From: an uncultured bacterium
GTDB lineage: Bacteria; Cyanobacteriota; Vampirovibrionia; Gastranaerophilales; Gastranaerophilaceae
Direction of reading: 5' to 3'
DNA: 64,000 nt
NCBI GenBank assembly: GCA_949288725.1
Contig: CASELF010000017.1
Span: forward strand, 1-64,000
Shown: positions 10,946 to 19,490 of the stretch, piece by piece
Layout of the letters: each line of letters opens with the position of its first letter
Position numbering within the stretch: position 1 is the first letter of the stretch
Position numbers and translations under genes: made by a program
The notes under the pieces: model-generated
What the model saw: only the letters and a program-made list of their open reading frames with translations
What the model was told of the DNA's origin: nothing
Databases searched by the model: none

Positions 10946-11138
10946 ATTTTCTCCTTTTATAACTTGCACACTATATTATTCTTAAAACATATTTTTTTAA
11001 TTAATTGCTAAAAAGTTTTATACATTTTAAGGCAAAATAGTAAGTATCATTAAATTTCGGGCATATAAACAATGCCTTTACATAATGTTACAATTTATAA
11101 TCAACAACAATCTATAACACAACTAATTTATAAATTAT

Positions 11139-11345
11139 TTACTTATGACGCAAAACAAGATCAATTAACTGCATAACCGTCATGTTTGTTCCATTACATT
11201 TTTTCATGGAATTTGGCAACATGCCGGTCACTAAATTCTTTCGTTCCATAAGTTTGTCTGCTTTTGAATTGAGATAGTCTATTGATTGGTTTAGTTTCTT
11301 TATTCCGCTGGGGATTCTGTAACTTTCGATTCTAAATATTTTCAT
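11139..11345 (-). CDS. Small hypothetical protein, 68 residues
   Basis: The ATG at 11345 is preceded by GGAG five bases upstream (GGAGAAAAT), which decides the start over an earlier in-frame ATG. The product is basic and mostly helical (SIDYLNSKADKLMERKN); I do not recognise it. No signal peptide or cysteine motif is present beyond a single Cys. It lies between the Met-rich orphan and the SNF2 helicase, all on the minus strand, separated by about 85 and 190 bases. Confidence 0.5.
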   Translation of the reverse strand: MKIFRIESYRIPSGIKKLNQSIDYLNSKADKLMERKNLVTGMLPNSMKKCNGTNMTVMQLIDLVLRHK

Positions 11346-11429
11346 ATTTTCTCCACTCATATAATATCCCGTAAAAAATATTTTTGCCAATATATTTCAT
11401 TTATTAACAAAAAATTTTTACATAAATTA

Positions 11430-14400
11430 TTAATCAACAGAGAAAATTTCTCTAATATCGTCCATAGTAAGTGATTTGGTAATATTTCTATCTACAGAAA
11501 TTACGCTATCAACAAGGTTTCTTTTAATAGTTTTAAGTTTTTGAATTTTTTCTTCAACAGTATTTTTAGTAATAAGTCTATATACAAAGACTTTCTTAGT
11601 TTGACCGATACGATATGCTCTATCTGTAGCCTGATCTTCAACAGCAGGGTTCCACCATGGGTCATAGTGAATTACATAATCTGCACCGGTTAAGTTCAAA
11701 CCTGTACCACCGGCTTTCAAACTAATTAAGAAAATTGGTATAGTTGGATCTGTATTAAATCTTTCAACAGCACCTTGTCTATCTTTTGTTTTTCCTGTCA
11801 GATATTCATATTTAATGCCTGATTTATCCAACCAATCTTTTATGATATCAAGCATATCTACAAACTGGCTGAATAACAAAATTCTATGTTTTTCTGAAAT
11901 AATTTCTTCCAACATACCTTTAAGTTTTTCAAACTTACCTGATGAAATAACATTTTTAACATTATTTTTATCATACAATCTTGGGTGACAGCAGATTTGA
12001 CGCATTCTGAGAAGTGCTGAGAATATTGATAATCTGCTCTTTTCAAGTCCGTTTTGTTCGATTGATTTGAACAATTCTTCCTTAGTACTATCAAGAACTT
12101 GTAAATAGAAGTCTCTTTGGTCATCTGTTAATTCACAGTATGCAATGTTTTCTACCTTATCAGGAAGATCTTTTGCTACATCGCGTTTCATACGACGAAG
12201 AATAAACGGATAAATTTGTAATTTCAAACGTTTTTCAACAATTTTGTCCTGATGTTCCATTATCGGATTAACATATCTTGAATTGAAATCCGCCATAGAA
12301 AATAAAAATCCCGGCATTAAAAAGTCAAATACGGACCACAATTCTTCTAATTTGTTTTCAATAGGAGTACCTGACAACGCAAGTTTGTGTTGTGAAGTTA
12401 ATTGTTTTACGGCTTGCGCAGTTTGAGATGTTGCATTTTTAATATTTTGAGATTCATCTAAAATAATATAACGGAAATTTATGTCTTTTAATTTTTTAAT
12501 ATCACGTCTTAAAAGTGCATAACTTGTTATTACAACATCATACTCAGGAATTTTATCGAAAAATTGTTTTCTTTCGCCACCTTGCAATTTCAAACATGAA
12601 AGTGTTGGGGCAAATTTTTGAATTTCAGCCTCCCAGTTAAATACAACAGTTGTCGGTGCAATTACTAAAGATGGCATTGCTCCGTCTTCTTCTTTGGCTT
12701 TTTGCAAAACCGTCAAGGCTTGCAATGTTTTTCCAAGCCCCATATCATCTGCCAAAATTCCGTTCAGTCCATATTTATACATAAACCAAAGCCAGCCAAA
12801 ACCTTTTAGTTGATATTCACGAAATTCTGCATTAATTCCCTTAGGCAGTTTCAATTCTTCTACTGTTGAAAATGTTGACATCTGTTCCCAGAAGGTTTTA
12901 AATCTTTCACTTAATATCAACTCAACATCTAAATTTTTAAGTTCGTTAATCAAACCTGCTCGATATGTTTTTACAGTAAATCTGTTATCAGGGTTTCTAT
13001 ATACGTCAAATGAGTTAAATGCTCTCATCATAGCGTATATATTTTGTGCAGGATATTCAACAAATCCAAGACTTCTAATTCGAGCATATTTTTCACCGCT
13101 TTGAATAGTTTCATATATTTCATCAAAATTGATTATCTCATCACCAACTTGACCATATATACTTATATCAAAACTATCCGGCTGTTCTTCTGAAAAATCG
13201 ATTTTGGCACACATTCTAAACGGTTGATCCATCAATTTGAAAAATGACATATCATCTTTTTCTTCAAATCGCCAGCCATCTCCTGCCTGTTTTAAGTAAT
13301 AATTATAAAAATCTATAGCATTTTCTTTTTCCAGTACCAAATTATTTGTCTGCATAGGAACAAATTTACAAGCCAAAAGCATTGCATACGCTTCGTTTTC
13401 ATGTTTGATATTGCGTTTTACCCAATATATTAAATCTTCATCAGGCTTTTTCACTGCAATATATTGTGCCTTATCAGATGAAGTTTTTGAATATGGAACT
13501 CTTACTCCGTCATATTCAAAATCCAAAAATGCTTTTAATGATTGGTCATAATCAATGCCCATTGTTACAACGTTGATTGGCGGACGCTGTTCTAACATTA
13601 ATTTTGAAATTTTTTCATCTACAACAACATCCATGACCTCTTGTAATTTTGGCAAATCTTCATATATAAATTTACCGCAATCAGAATCTTTTAAATCCGT
13701 AAATGAAGATTTTATAATGTTTTGAGGAAGACTTTGAATTGCAACATTTGTAGGGAAAATAATATTTTTATATCTTCCCCATTTTAAATGTCTTGAAAAA
13801 TACCTGACCTCTTCAAACGGATAAACATCATCCACATCAGGTCTTTGCCATTCCAAAGATAATAAAAGCGTTCCAGGTGTATTAGATGTATTCACATACA
13901 AAACTAATTTCCATTCATTATCAGTAAATTTAAGACGTTCTTTTGTCTTTTCATCAAGAACTTCATCAGCCTTTGCCAGTAATGAAAACATTGGTCCGAA
14001 TTTTGAAATAGGAATATCATACCAGCCGGCCTTTTTATCTTGTCTTGAAATCTTCAATAACTGTTGAAATATCAAGACTTCAATTTTTTGTGATGAATTA
14101 AGTTCAAAATCAGGATTCTGTTTCTGCGCTTCAATTACACTGCGCAAAATAGGCTCTATCTGACGAACAACCTTACCGGTTTCCCTTGAACGAACCAAAA
14201 TTGAAAAGAAATTTGCCTTTCTTTTTGGGTTAAAGTGAAAAATATAACTGCCTTGAGGTTCTTCTTTTAATTCGGTGTTCTCGTCAGGAAAATCAAACTC
14301 CATACCGAATTTTGTTTCCAACCAATCTTCATAAGCATGTTCATCTATTGCTTTTAAAGCAACCGCTACAGCATGTTTACACCATTCCTCTTTTAATGGA

Positions 14401-14612
14401 CAATTACACCTTGCTTCTACTTTATTCTTTTTAAATATTAAATCCGTATTATAATGATCCTGAAAATTTCCCTTAACTTTACCCATATAGAAATTCTTTT
14501 CAGGATAATTATCAAATACCATATCCTTTGTATGATATTCGTAACCTCGGCGCCAACTGCCCGGACTAGCATTTTCTTTTATAAATTTGTAATTGAATTT
14601 TGTGTTACTCAT
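11430..14612 (-). CDS. SWI2/SNF2-family DNA-dependent ATPase with SWIM zinc finger
   Basis: 1060 residues. The N-terminus carries a SWIM-type zinc finger (Cys69, Cys71, Cys78, His80: CNCP..WCKH), a DNA- or protein-binding module. A long middle region of the bacterial SNF2-associated type follows. The two RecA-like helicase lobes make up the C-terminal 450 residues: Walker A DDMGLGKT near 620, motif II DESQ near 719 (the bacterial group usually has DEAQ), the SGTPIENKLEELWS block, and motifs V-VI with GGTGLNLTGAD and DQATDRAYRIGQ. Such proteins remodel DNA-protein complexes (HepA/RapA-like) and often act in transcription recycling or repair. They translocate on duplex DNA rather than unwinding it. 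The gene stands alone, with a gap of 160 bases to the upstream emrB end. Confidence 0.93.
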   Translation of the reverse strand: MSNTKFNYKFIKENASPGSWRRGYEYHTKDMVFDNYPEKNFYMGKVKGNFQDHYNTDLIFKKNKVEARCNCPLKEEWCKHAVAVALKAIDEHAYEDWLETKFGMEFDFPDENTELKEEPQGSYIFHFNPKRKANFFSILVRSRETGKVVRQIEPILRSVIEAQKQNPDFELNSSQKIEVLIFQQLLKISRQDKKAGWYDIPISKFGPMFSLLAKADEVLDEKTKERLKFTDNEWKLVLYVNTSNTPGTLLLSLEWQRPDVDDVYPFEEVRYFSRHLKWGRYKNIIFPTNVAIQSLPQNIIKSSFTDLKDSDCGKFIYEDLPKLQEVMDVVVDEKISKLMLEQRPPINVVTMGIDYDQSLKAFLDFEYDGVRVPYSKTSSDKAQYIAVKKPDEDLIYWVKRNIKHENEAYAMLLACKFVPMQTNNLVLEKENAIDFYNYYLKQAGDGWRFEEKDDMSFFKLMDQPFRMCAKIDFSEEQPDSFDISIYGQVGDEIINFDEIYETIQSGEKYARIRSLGFVEYPAQNIYAMMRAFNSFDVYRNPDNRFTVKTYRAGLINELKNLDVELILSERFKTFWEQMSTFSTVEELKLPKGINAEFREYQLKGFGWLWFMYKYGLNGILADDMGLGKTLQALTVLQKAKEEDGAMPSLVIAPTTVVFNWEAEIQKFAPTLSCLKLQGGERKQFFDKIPEYDVVITSYALLRRDIKKLKDINFRYIILDESQNIKNATSQTAQAVKQLTSQHKLALSGTPIENKLEELWSVFDFLMPGFLFSMADFNSRYVNPIMEHQDKIVEKRLKLQIYPFILRRMKRDVAKDLPDKVENIAYCELTDDQRDFYLQVLDSTKEELFKSIEQNGLEKSRLSIFSALLRMRQICCHPRLYDKNNVKNVISSGKFEKLKGMLEEIISEKHRILLFSQFVDMLDIIKDWLDKSGIKYEYLTGKTKDRQGAVERFNTDPTIPIFLISLKAGGTGLNLTGADYVIHYDPWWNPAVEDQATDRAYRIGQTKKVFVYRLITKNTVEEKIQKLKTIKRNLVDSVISVDRNITKSLTMDDIREIFSVD

Positions 14613-14772
14613 CTATAGAGTATATCTCTTTCTTTCCGGCGAGGGAACAACTTTCATACAGAGTTTTTCTGTAACCCCTCCGCTCCTGTGCTCATTATAC
14701 ACAATAAAATTTAAAAACGCAATACTATAATTATAATAATATTATATTTATAGTATTTTGAAAAATTTTTAA

Positions 14773-16338
14773 CTAAGATTGAACTTTACTCCTTTTAAAT
14801 AATATTAATAAAGGAATTAAAACAAAGCACAATAGTCCAAAAATTCTAAATGAATCCATAAATGCCCACAAACTTGCTTGTTTTATAAGTTGTCCATACT
14901 GAGAATATTGTGCCATATAATGAGCAACGGAAGGACTTGTATATTGCGATAACATTGCCGCTGTAGTTTGAACTCTTTCGATAAACGCTTCATTCAACTC
15001 GCTTAAATGTCCAACCATCATATATTGATGAACCTGACTAAATCTTGTTAACATTGTTGCTACAAGTGATGTACCTATTGCACTGCCGATGTTTTTTAAC
15101 AAATTCTGTAAACCTGTAGCATTTGTCATCTGTTCATTTGTAAGCGTTTCCATAGACAAGTTTATTATAGGAACCATAGAAAGTCCCATACCTAATCCCA
15201 TTACATAATTTGGAACCATAATATTTATACTTGAAATTTGTAGATTTAAAAATCCAAAAAATAAACCCGCAAATCCCAACAAAGCTAGACCAATACAAAC
15301 TAATGCTCTTTTATCAACTTTATCAGCAATAAAAGCACAGATAATCATAGCGGTCATACTTCCCAATCCTCTTGGCATCATCGAATATCCGCTTAAAAAC
15401 GCAGTATATCCCATCATACTTTGCAGAAATTGAGGCAATATTGCAAGTGATGCATATAATACAGCCTGCATTATAACTTGTATAATTGTACCAACTACAA
15501 AATTTCTATCCTTAAACACACTTAAATCTACTAAAGTATTTTTACGCTTTAATTGGGAGATAAAAAAGCAAATCCCTGCAACACAAGAAATACCAAATAC
15601 CCAGCAAATCCAAGTTGCATTGAACCAATCTGCATTGTTTCCCTTATCGAAAAATACCTGCAAACACAACAACCATATCGTTAGGAAAAAGAATCCCAAT
15701 CCGTCAATTTTAACCCCTTTTTGACGGCGAGAATAAGGAGGGTTGAATAAAAGTTTAGCAGACAAAATTGCCGCCAGACATCCAAACGGAATGTTTATAA
15801 AGAAAATCCAAGGCCAAGACCAATTATCAGTAATCCATCCGCCTAAGACAGGTCCTACAATCGGGGCAATAATTACCCCCATACCAAATAAGGACATTGC
15901 AGTTCCTCTTTTTTCTTTAGGGAAACTTTCCATCATCAGGGCTTGTGATATCGGTAAAATTCCACCACCACCTGCACCTTGCAAAACCCTAAAAATAACC
16001 ATTTCCCCTAAATTCCTTGCTAAACCGCACAGCATTGATGCTATCGTAAATAACATTATACTTATTATATAGAAGTTTTTTCTTCCTAATAATTTACTAA
16101 AAAAATTCACTGAAGGGATTATTATACCACTTGCAATTAAGTAACTGGTTAAAATCCACATACTTTCATCTCTTGTAGCAGAAAAACTTCCTGCCATATG
16201 CGGCAATGCAACATTGGCAATTGTTCCGTCTATAACATATATAAATACAGCAAGCAATGTCGGAATTGAAGAGATCCATGGATTTTCCGGTAAATATTTA
16301 TTTTCATCTTCTGTATTTATTACAACATTTTCTGTCAT
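14773..16338 (-). CDS. emrB: DHA2-family (EmrB/QacA) drug:proton antiporter
   Basis: 521 residues with about 14 hydrophobic segments. It shows the DHA2 signatures: a TM1 acidic residue in VFIYVIDGTIANVALPHM, motif A with LLGRK after TM2, and motif C in TM5 (GMGVIIAPIVGPVLGGW). It is the inner-membrane pump of a tripartite efflux system with the periplasmic adaptor directly upstream (emrA) and the TolC-like outer-membrane gene in the same locus. The ATG at 16338 follows AAAGGGGAAAA. A 69-nt gap from emrA contains a strong hairpin. The substrate is unknown; EmrAB pumps typically export uncouplers, quinolones or bile-like amphiphiles. The gene symbol reflects family, not proven orthology. Confidence 0.92.
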   Translation of the reverse strand: MTENVVINTEDENKYLPENPWISSIPTLLAVFIYVIDGTIANVALPHMAGSFSATRDESMWILTSYLIASGIIIPSVNFFSKLLGRKNFYIISIMLFTIASMLCGLARNLGEMVIFRVLQGAGGGGILPISQALMMESFPKEKRGTAMSLFGMGVIIAPIVGPVLGGWITDNWSWPWIFFINIPFGCLAAILSAKLLFNPPYSRRQKGVKIDGLGFFFLTIWLLCLQVFFDKGNNADWFNATWICWVFGISCVAGICFFISQLKRKNTLVDLSVFKDRNFVVGTIIQVIMQAVLYASLAILPQFLQSMMGYTAFLSGYSMMPRGLGSMTAMIICAFIADKVDKRALVCIGLALLGFAGLFFGFLNLQISSINIMVPNYVMGLGMGLSMVPIINLSMETLTNEQMTNATGLQNLLKNIGSAIGTSLVATMLTRFSQVHQYMMVGHLSELNEAFIERVQTTAAMLSQYTSPSVAHYMAQYSQYGQLIKQASLWAFMDSFRIFGLLCFVLIPLLILFKRSKVQS

Positions 16339-16351
16339 TTTTCCCCTTTCA

Positions 16352-16389
16352 CAAAAGAATACCGACTGCCTTCAGCCGATATTCTTTTG
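16352..16389 (-). other. Intercistronic hairpin between emrA and emrB
   Basis: 17-nt arms with 15 pairs and a CCTT loop (left arm 16352-16368, right arm 16373-16389). It lies 19 bases after the emrA stop and 13 bases before the emrB ATG, just short of the emrB Shine-Dalgarno. It resembles a terminator stem but is followed by only TTCTTTTG, so it may be a leaky terminator or an mRNA-processing structure setting the pump:adaptor ratio. Confidence 0.7.
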
Positions 16390-16407
16390 TTCTTTATATT
16401 TTATATA

Positions 16408-17418
16408 TTACTTTACTTTTACTTTCGGAACAACTGACATACCGGGAACTATATTATATTTGTTTGTATCAATTTCCTCTGTAAATACTATCTTAACCGG
16501 TATTCTTTGTACAATTTTTACAAATGATCCTACTGCGTTCTCCGGCGGGAACAAACTTGATTTGGCGCCTGAGGCTCTTTGGATACTATCAATCTTTCCT
16601 TTAAATACTTTATTAGGATATGTATCAACCTTTATTGCTACAGGTTGACCAGGGTGCATGTGTCTTAATTGATTTTCTTTGAAATTGGCAACTACCCATA
16701 CTTCTTCAGGTACCAATGTAAATAAAGGTGAACCTGCTGTTACATACATACCTTTTTCAACTCTGCGTGATGATACTGTTCCTGATTGTGGGGCATATAT
16801 TCTTGTATATGATAAGTCTAATGCTGCTTTGTCTTTTGCTGCCTTTGCCGTTCTTAAATTAGCATCTGCAACTGTCTTTCCGTCATTTTGTGAAAATAAC
16901 GCTTGGTTTGCTTGGGTTAAACCTGCTTGCGCTTGGTCGTATTTTACTTGTGCTGCATCAAATGTCTGTTTTGATACCGCCCCTTGTTCGTATAAATTTC
17001 TATACCTGTCTAAATCTCTTTTCGCTAAATCAATTGCTGATTCCGCTGCTACTAAATTCGCTTTCGCATTTGATTGGTCTAATTTAATCTTTTCATAAGT
17101 TGAATCTGCTTGTTCCAGTTTAACTTTGTAATCCGCATCATCAATCACTGCAACCAAATCACCTGCTTTTACATGCTGGTTATCTGTTATATAAACCTCT
17201 TCAATTTGACCTGATACTCGTGGTGATACATTTACGGTTGTTGTTTCTACATAAGCATCATCTGTTGATTGATATTGCATTTCATTTACAATATAAAATC
17301 CTGCACCTACTAATAAAATAGCAATTATTATACCCGCTATTGTTCTTTTTAGTCCTTTTTTATGTGGTTTTTCTACCGGATTATCAGTTTTTTCTTGCTC
17401 TTGAATATTTTCTTCCAT
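16408..17418 (-). CDS. emrA: HlyD/EmrA-type membrane fusion protein
   Basis: 336 residues. A cytosolic tail is followed by one transmembrane helix (about 26-46, IAGIIIAILLVGAGFYIV). A biotinyl-lipoyl half motif comes next (VSPRVSGQIEEVYITDNQ), then an alpha-helical hairpin (about 95-185), the second lipoyl half (IYAPQSGTVSSRRVEKG) and a beta-barrel domain ending near VPGMSVVPKVKVK. This is the periplasmic adaptor that bridges the EmrB pump to a TolC-type channel. The gene starts 14 nt after marR with AAAGAGG upstream, so marR, emrA and emrB form one operon. Family assignment is firm. Confidence 0.93.
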   Translation of the reverse strand: MEENIQEQEKTDNPVEKPHKKGLKRTIAGIIIAILLVGAGFYIVNEMQYQSTDDAYVETTTVNVSPRVSGQIEEVYITDNQHVKAGDLVAVIDDADYKVKLEQADSTYEKIKLDQSNAKANLVAAESAIDLAKRDLDRYRNLYEQGAVSKQTFDAAQVKYDQAQAGLTQANQALFSQNDGKTVADANLRTAKAAKDKAALDLSYTRIYAPQSGTVSSRRVEKGMYVTAGSPLFTLVPEEVWVVANFKENQLRHMHPGQPVAIKVDTYPNKVFKGKIDSIQRASGAKSSLFPPENAVGSFVKIVQRIPVKIVFTEEIDTNKYNIVPGMSVVPKVKVK

Positions 17419-17432
17419 TTTTTATAACCTCT

Positions 17433-17894
17433 TTATATATTCATTTGTACTTCTTTTTCTATATTATGTCTAAAATTTACTATTGAGTCTATTAATGCCG
17501 CTTTGTCTTCTTCTGATAAAATCTTGGGCAATTTACTAATATATGCCTTTAATTTATGAGTTATTTCAATTAATATTCCACGCCCTTTATCTGATATTTT
17601 CATCTTGCGAACTAAGCGGTTATTCTTTGTATCCACAAAGCGCTCAATATATCCTTTCTCCTCTAAAGAATTAAGAAGTCGACCTGTACTTGCCCTGTCT
17701 TTTAATATTAATTTTGCAAGTTCACGCTGACATATACATTCATTCGCATCAATTGTATCTAGTGTTATAAACTCGTCAAATGTTATTCCTAAATCCAATT
17801 TCTGAAATATTTGTACTGATAAATATCTGCAATATTTTGCAGTTTGCTCAAATTGATAAAATATAGAGTCTATATAATGTTTCGCTTTTTCCAT
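17433..17894 (-). CDS. MarR-family transcriptional regulator
   Basis: 153 residues with the MarR winged-helix layout. N-terminal dimerisation helices are followed by a helix-turn-helix (CQRELAKLILKDRASTGRLL), a wing (EEKGYIERFVDTKNNRLVRK) and C-terminal helices. It is the first gene of the marR-emrA-emrB operon and faces the tolC-like gene across 114 bases that hold a perfect palindrome. By analogy with EmrR/MprA it probably represses both transcripts and is released by the pump's substrates. That is inference from arrangement. The ATG at 17894 has AGAGG only two bases upstream, a rather tight spacing. Confidence 0.9.
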   Translation of the reverse strand: MEKAKHYIDSIFYQFEQTAKYCRYLSVQIFQKLDLGITFDEFITLDTIDANECICQRELAKLILKDRASTGRLLNSLEEKGYIERFVDTKNNRLVRKMKISDKGRGILIEITHKLKAYISKLPKILSEEDKAALIDSIVNFRHNIEKEVQMNI

Positions 17895-17934
17895 AACCTC
17901 TGTCTAGATATTTCTATATGTTGTAAAATTAATA

Positions 17935-17970
17935 TGTTGCATTTGCAACAATATTATGCTATCATACTAT
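17935..17970 (+). promoter_or_regulatory. Palindromic operator and promoter between marR and tolC
   Basis: TGTTGCA-TT-TGCAACA (17935-17950) is a perfect inverted repeat of the size MarR dimers bind. Its right half overlaps a plus-strand promoter: TTGCAA (17943-17948), 16 bases, TACTAT (17965-17970). A repressor bound there would block the tolC-side promoter and could also cover the divergent marR promoter. Confidence 0.6.
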
Positions 17971-18008
17971 CAGATAAATTGCAAGTACTATTTTGAAGAG
18001 GTATAAAA

Positions 18009-19403
18009 TTGAAAAAGAAGATTATTACACTGCTGTTAGCAAGTTTTATAATAAATAGTTTATCTCCTGTGGCATGCTTTGCAATCAATAAAAAGAATGA
18101 AGTTAAAAAAGTTTCTATTTCAAAGATGCACAAACAGAGAGAACAAAGTGATGAATTTAAGTATAGTTATATTAATTATGACTGGTGGTCGAATTTCAAT
18201 GACAGTATTTTAACAGGTTATATTGATAAAGCTATTAAAAATAACTATTCATTAAAAATGGCAACAATTGCCGTCGATGAATATTATCAGGCTATAAAAA
18301 TTCAATTTGCAAGTGAATTACCGACCGCAAATGTAGGATTTGGTGCAGGATACAGCAAATTCCCGGAGGAAACAAGTTCTAATTGGGGTTTTGCAACACC
18401 TGCTATTGCTAATTATGAACTTGATTTGTTTGGCAAAAATCATAACAAAACAACTGCTTCCAAAAAGCAATATGAAGGTTCACTACAAGATGAAAGGGCT
18501 GCATATATTTCTATAGCATCTGCCGTTGGCTCAACTTATTTCAATATTATAAAACTTGATAAAATGATAGAATTGCAAGAGCAAATTGTGCAAGATAGAA
18601 AATTAATATATGAATTGATGTTAGCAAGAAATAAAGAAGGATTAACTTCTACCGCTGACACTGTAAAAGCCAACAAGTCTTATATTGCAGGTAATACAGA
18701 CTTAACAGAATACAAAAAGAACAGAACAAAATTATTAAACCAATTAGCAGTTTTAATTGGTGAAAATCCAAATAATTCTGAAAAACTTCAAAGGGCAAGT
18801 TTTGACAGTTTGAACTTTTCAGGCGTAATTCCGACAGAAATTTCTTCTGATGTAATTATGCAAAGACCTGATTATATCAAGGCTGAAAAAATGGTTGAAA
18901 AATCCGGTATTGATGTTAAAGTCGCAAGAAAAGAATTTCTTCCTAGCATAAATATTAGTGCTATAGCATTATTTTTAGCAACCGATTTCGGAAGTTTATG
19001 GACTACTAAAAATGCTTTGGCTATGATTGGCGGAGGTTTGAATTTACCAATATTTACAGGTGGTAGAAGACTTGCCAATTTAAAAATGAAGAAAGATGTT
19101 TATGAAAGAGTTTTAAATAATTATTATCAAACTAATTTAACTGCAATCCAAGAAGTTAATGATGCTTTGATTTCTATAAAACTTGATGAAGAAAAATATG
19201 CTGATACTAAAAAACAAGCCTCTCTTGAAAGAGAAGATTTTGGTTACAGCACGAACAAATATAATGAAGGAACAATTTCTAAATTAGATTTGGTCCAAGT
19301 TAAAGAAAATGTACTTTATACTGATCAAAGAGTTGTTAATGACAAAGTTAACTGCTTAGTAAACTACATTGAATTATATAAAGTTACAGGAACTCAATTA
19401 TAA
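18009..19403 (+). CDS. TolC-family outer-membrane efflux protein
   Basis: 464 residues beginning with a signal peptide (about 1-25; SPVACFA then INKK). The rest has the duplicated outer-membrane-factor repeat of long helices and short strands, with family landmarks such as VDEYYQAIKIQFASELPTAN, NYELDLFGK and RPDYIKAE. It forms the trimeric tunnel through the outer membrane and periplasm for the EmrAB pump. The start is TTG at 18009 with GAAGAGG upstream; there is no earlier ATG. Divergence from marR-emrAB across a shared operator makes a complete tripartite efflux locus. A Cys near the cleavage site could suggest a lipoprotein but the lipobox is poor. Confidence 0.9.
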   Translation: MKKKIITLLLASFIINSLSPVACFAINKKNEVKKVSISKMHKQREQSDEFKYSYINYDWWSNFNDSILTGYIDKAIKNNYSLKMATIAVDEYYQAIKIQFASELPTANVGFGAGYSKFPEETSSNWGFATPAIANYELDLFGKNHNKTTASKKQYEGSLQDERAAYISIASAVGSTYFNIIKLDKMIELQEQIVQDRKLIYELMLARNKEGLTSTADTVKANKSYIAGNTDLTEYKKNRTKLLNQLAVLIGENPNNSEKLQRASFDSLNFSGVIPTEISSDVIMQRPDYIKAEKMVEKSGIDVKVARKEFLPSINISAIALFLATDFGSLWTTKNALAMIGGGLNLPIFTGGRRLANLKMKKDVYERVLNNYYQTNLTAIQEVNDALISIKLDEEKYADTKKQASLEREDFGYSTNKYNEGTISKLDLVQVKENVLYTDQRVVNDKVNCLVNYIELYKVTGTQL

Positions 19404-19444
19404 CAAACTAAATAAAATCTTAATCATATTTTTACTTACTAAAC

Positions 19445-19467
19445 GCCAGTATCACTCCGGTACTGGC
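19445..19467 (+). terminator. Likely terminator between tolC-like gene and recJ
   Basis: Perfect 7-bp inverted repeat GCCAGTA / TACTGGC with a 9-nt loop, placed between two convergent genes. T-rich sequence follows on the plus strand only after several bases, so its strength is uncertain; it may serve both directions. Confidence 0.5.
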
Positions 19468-19490
19468 CTATCTTTATGCTTTTTAAAAGT

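Noticed and set aside
11430-14612. DESQ instead of DEAH/DEAQ in the SNF2 helicase
   Set aside because: Motif II still has the catalytic Asp-Glu pair, and variation at positions three and four is common in this family.
18009-19403. TolC-like protein as a lipoprotein
   Set aside because: The Cys near the signal-peptide end sits in SPVAC, a weak lipobox, while an A-x-A type cleavage site follows directly.
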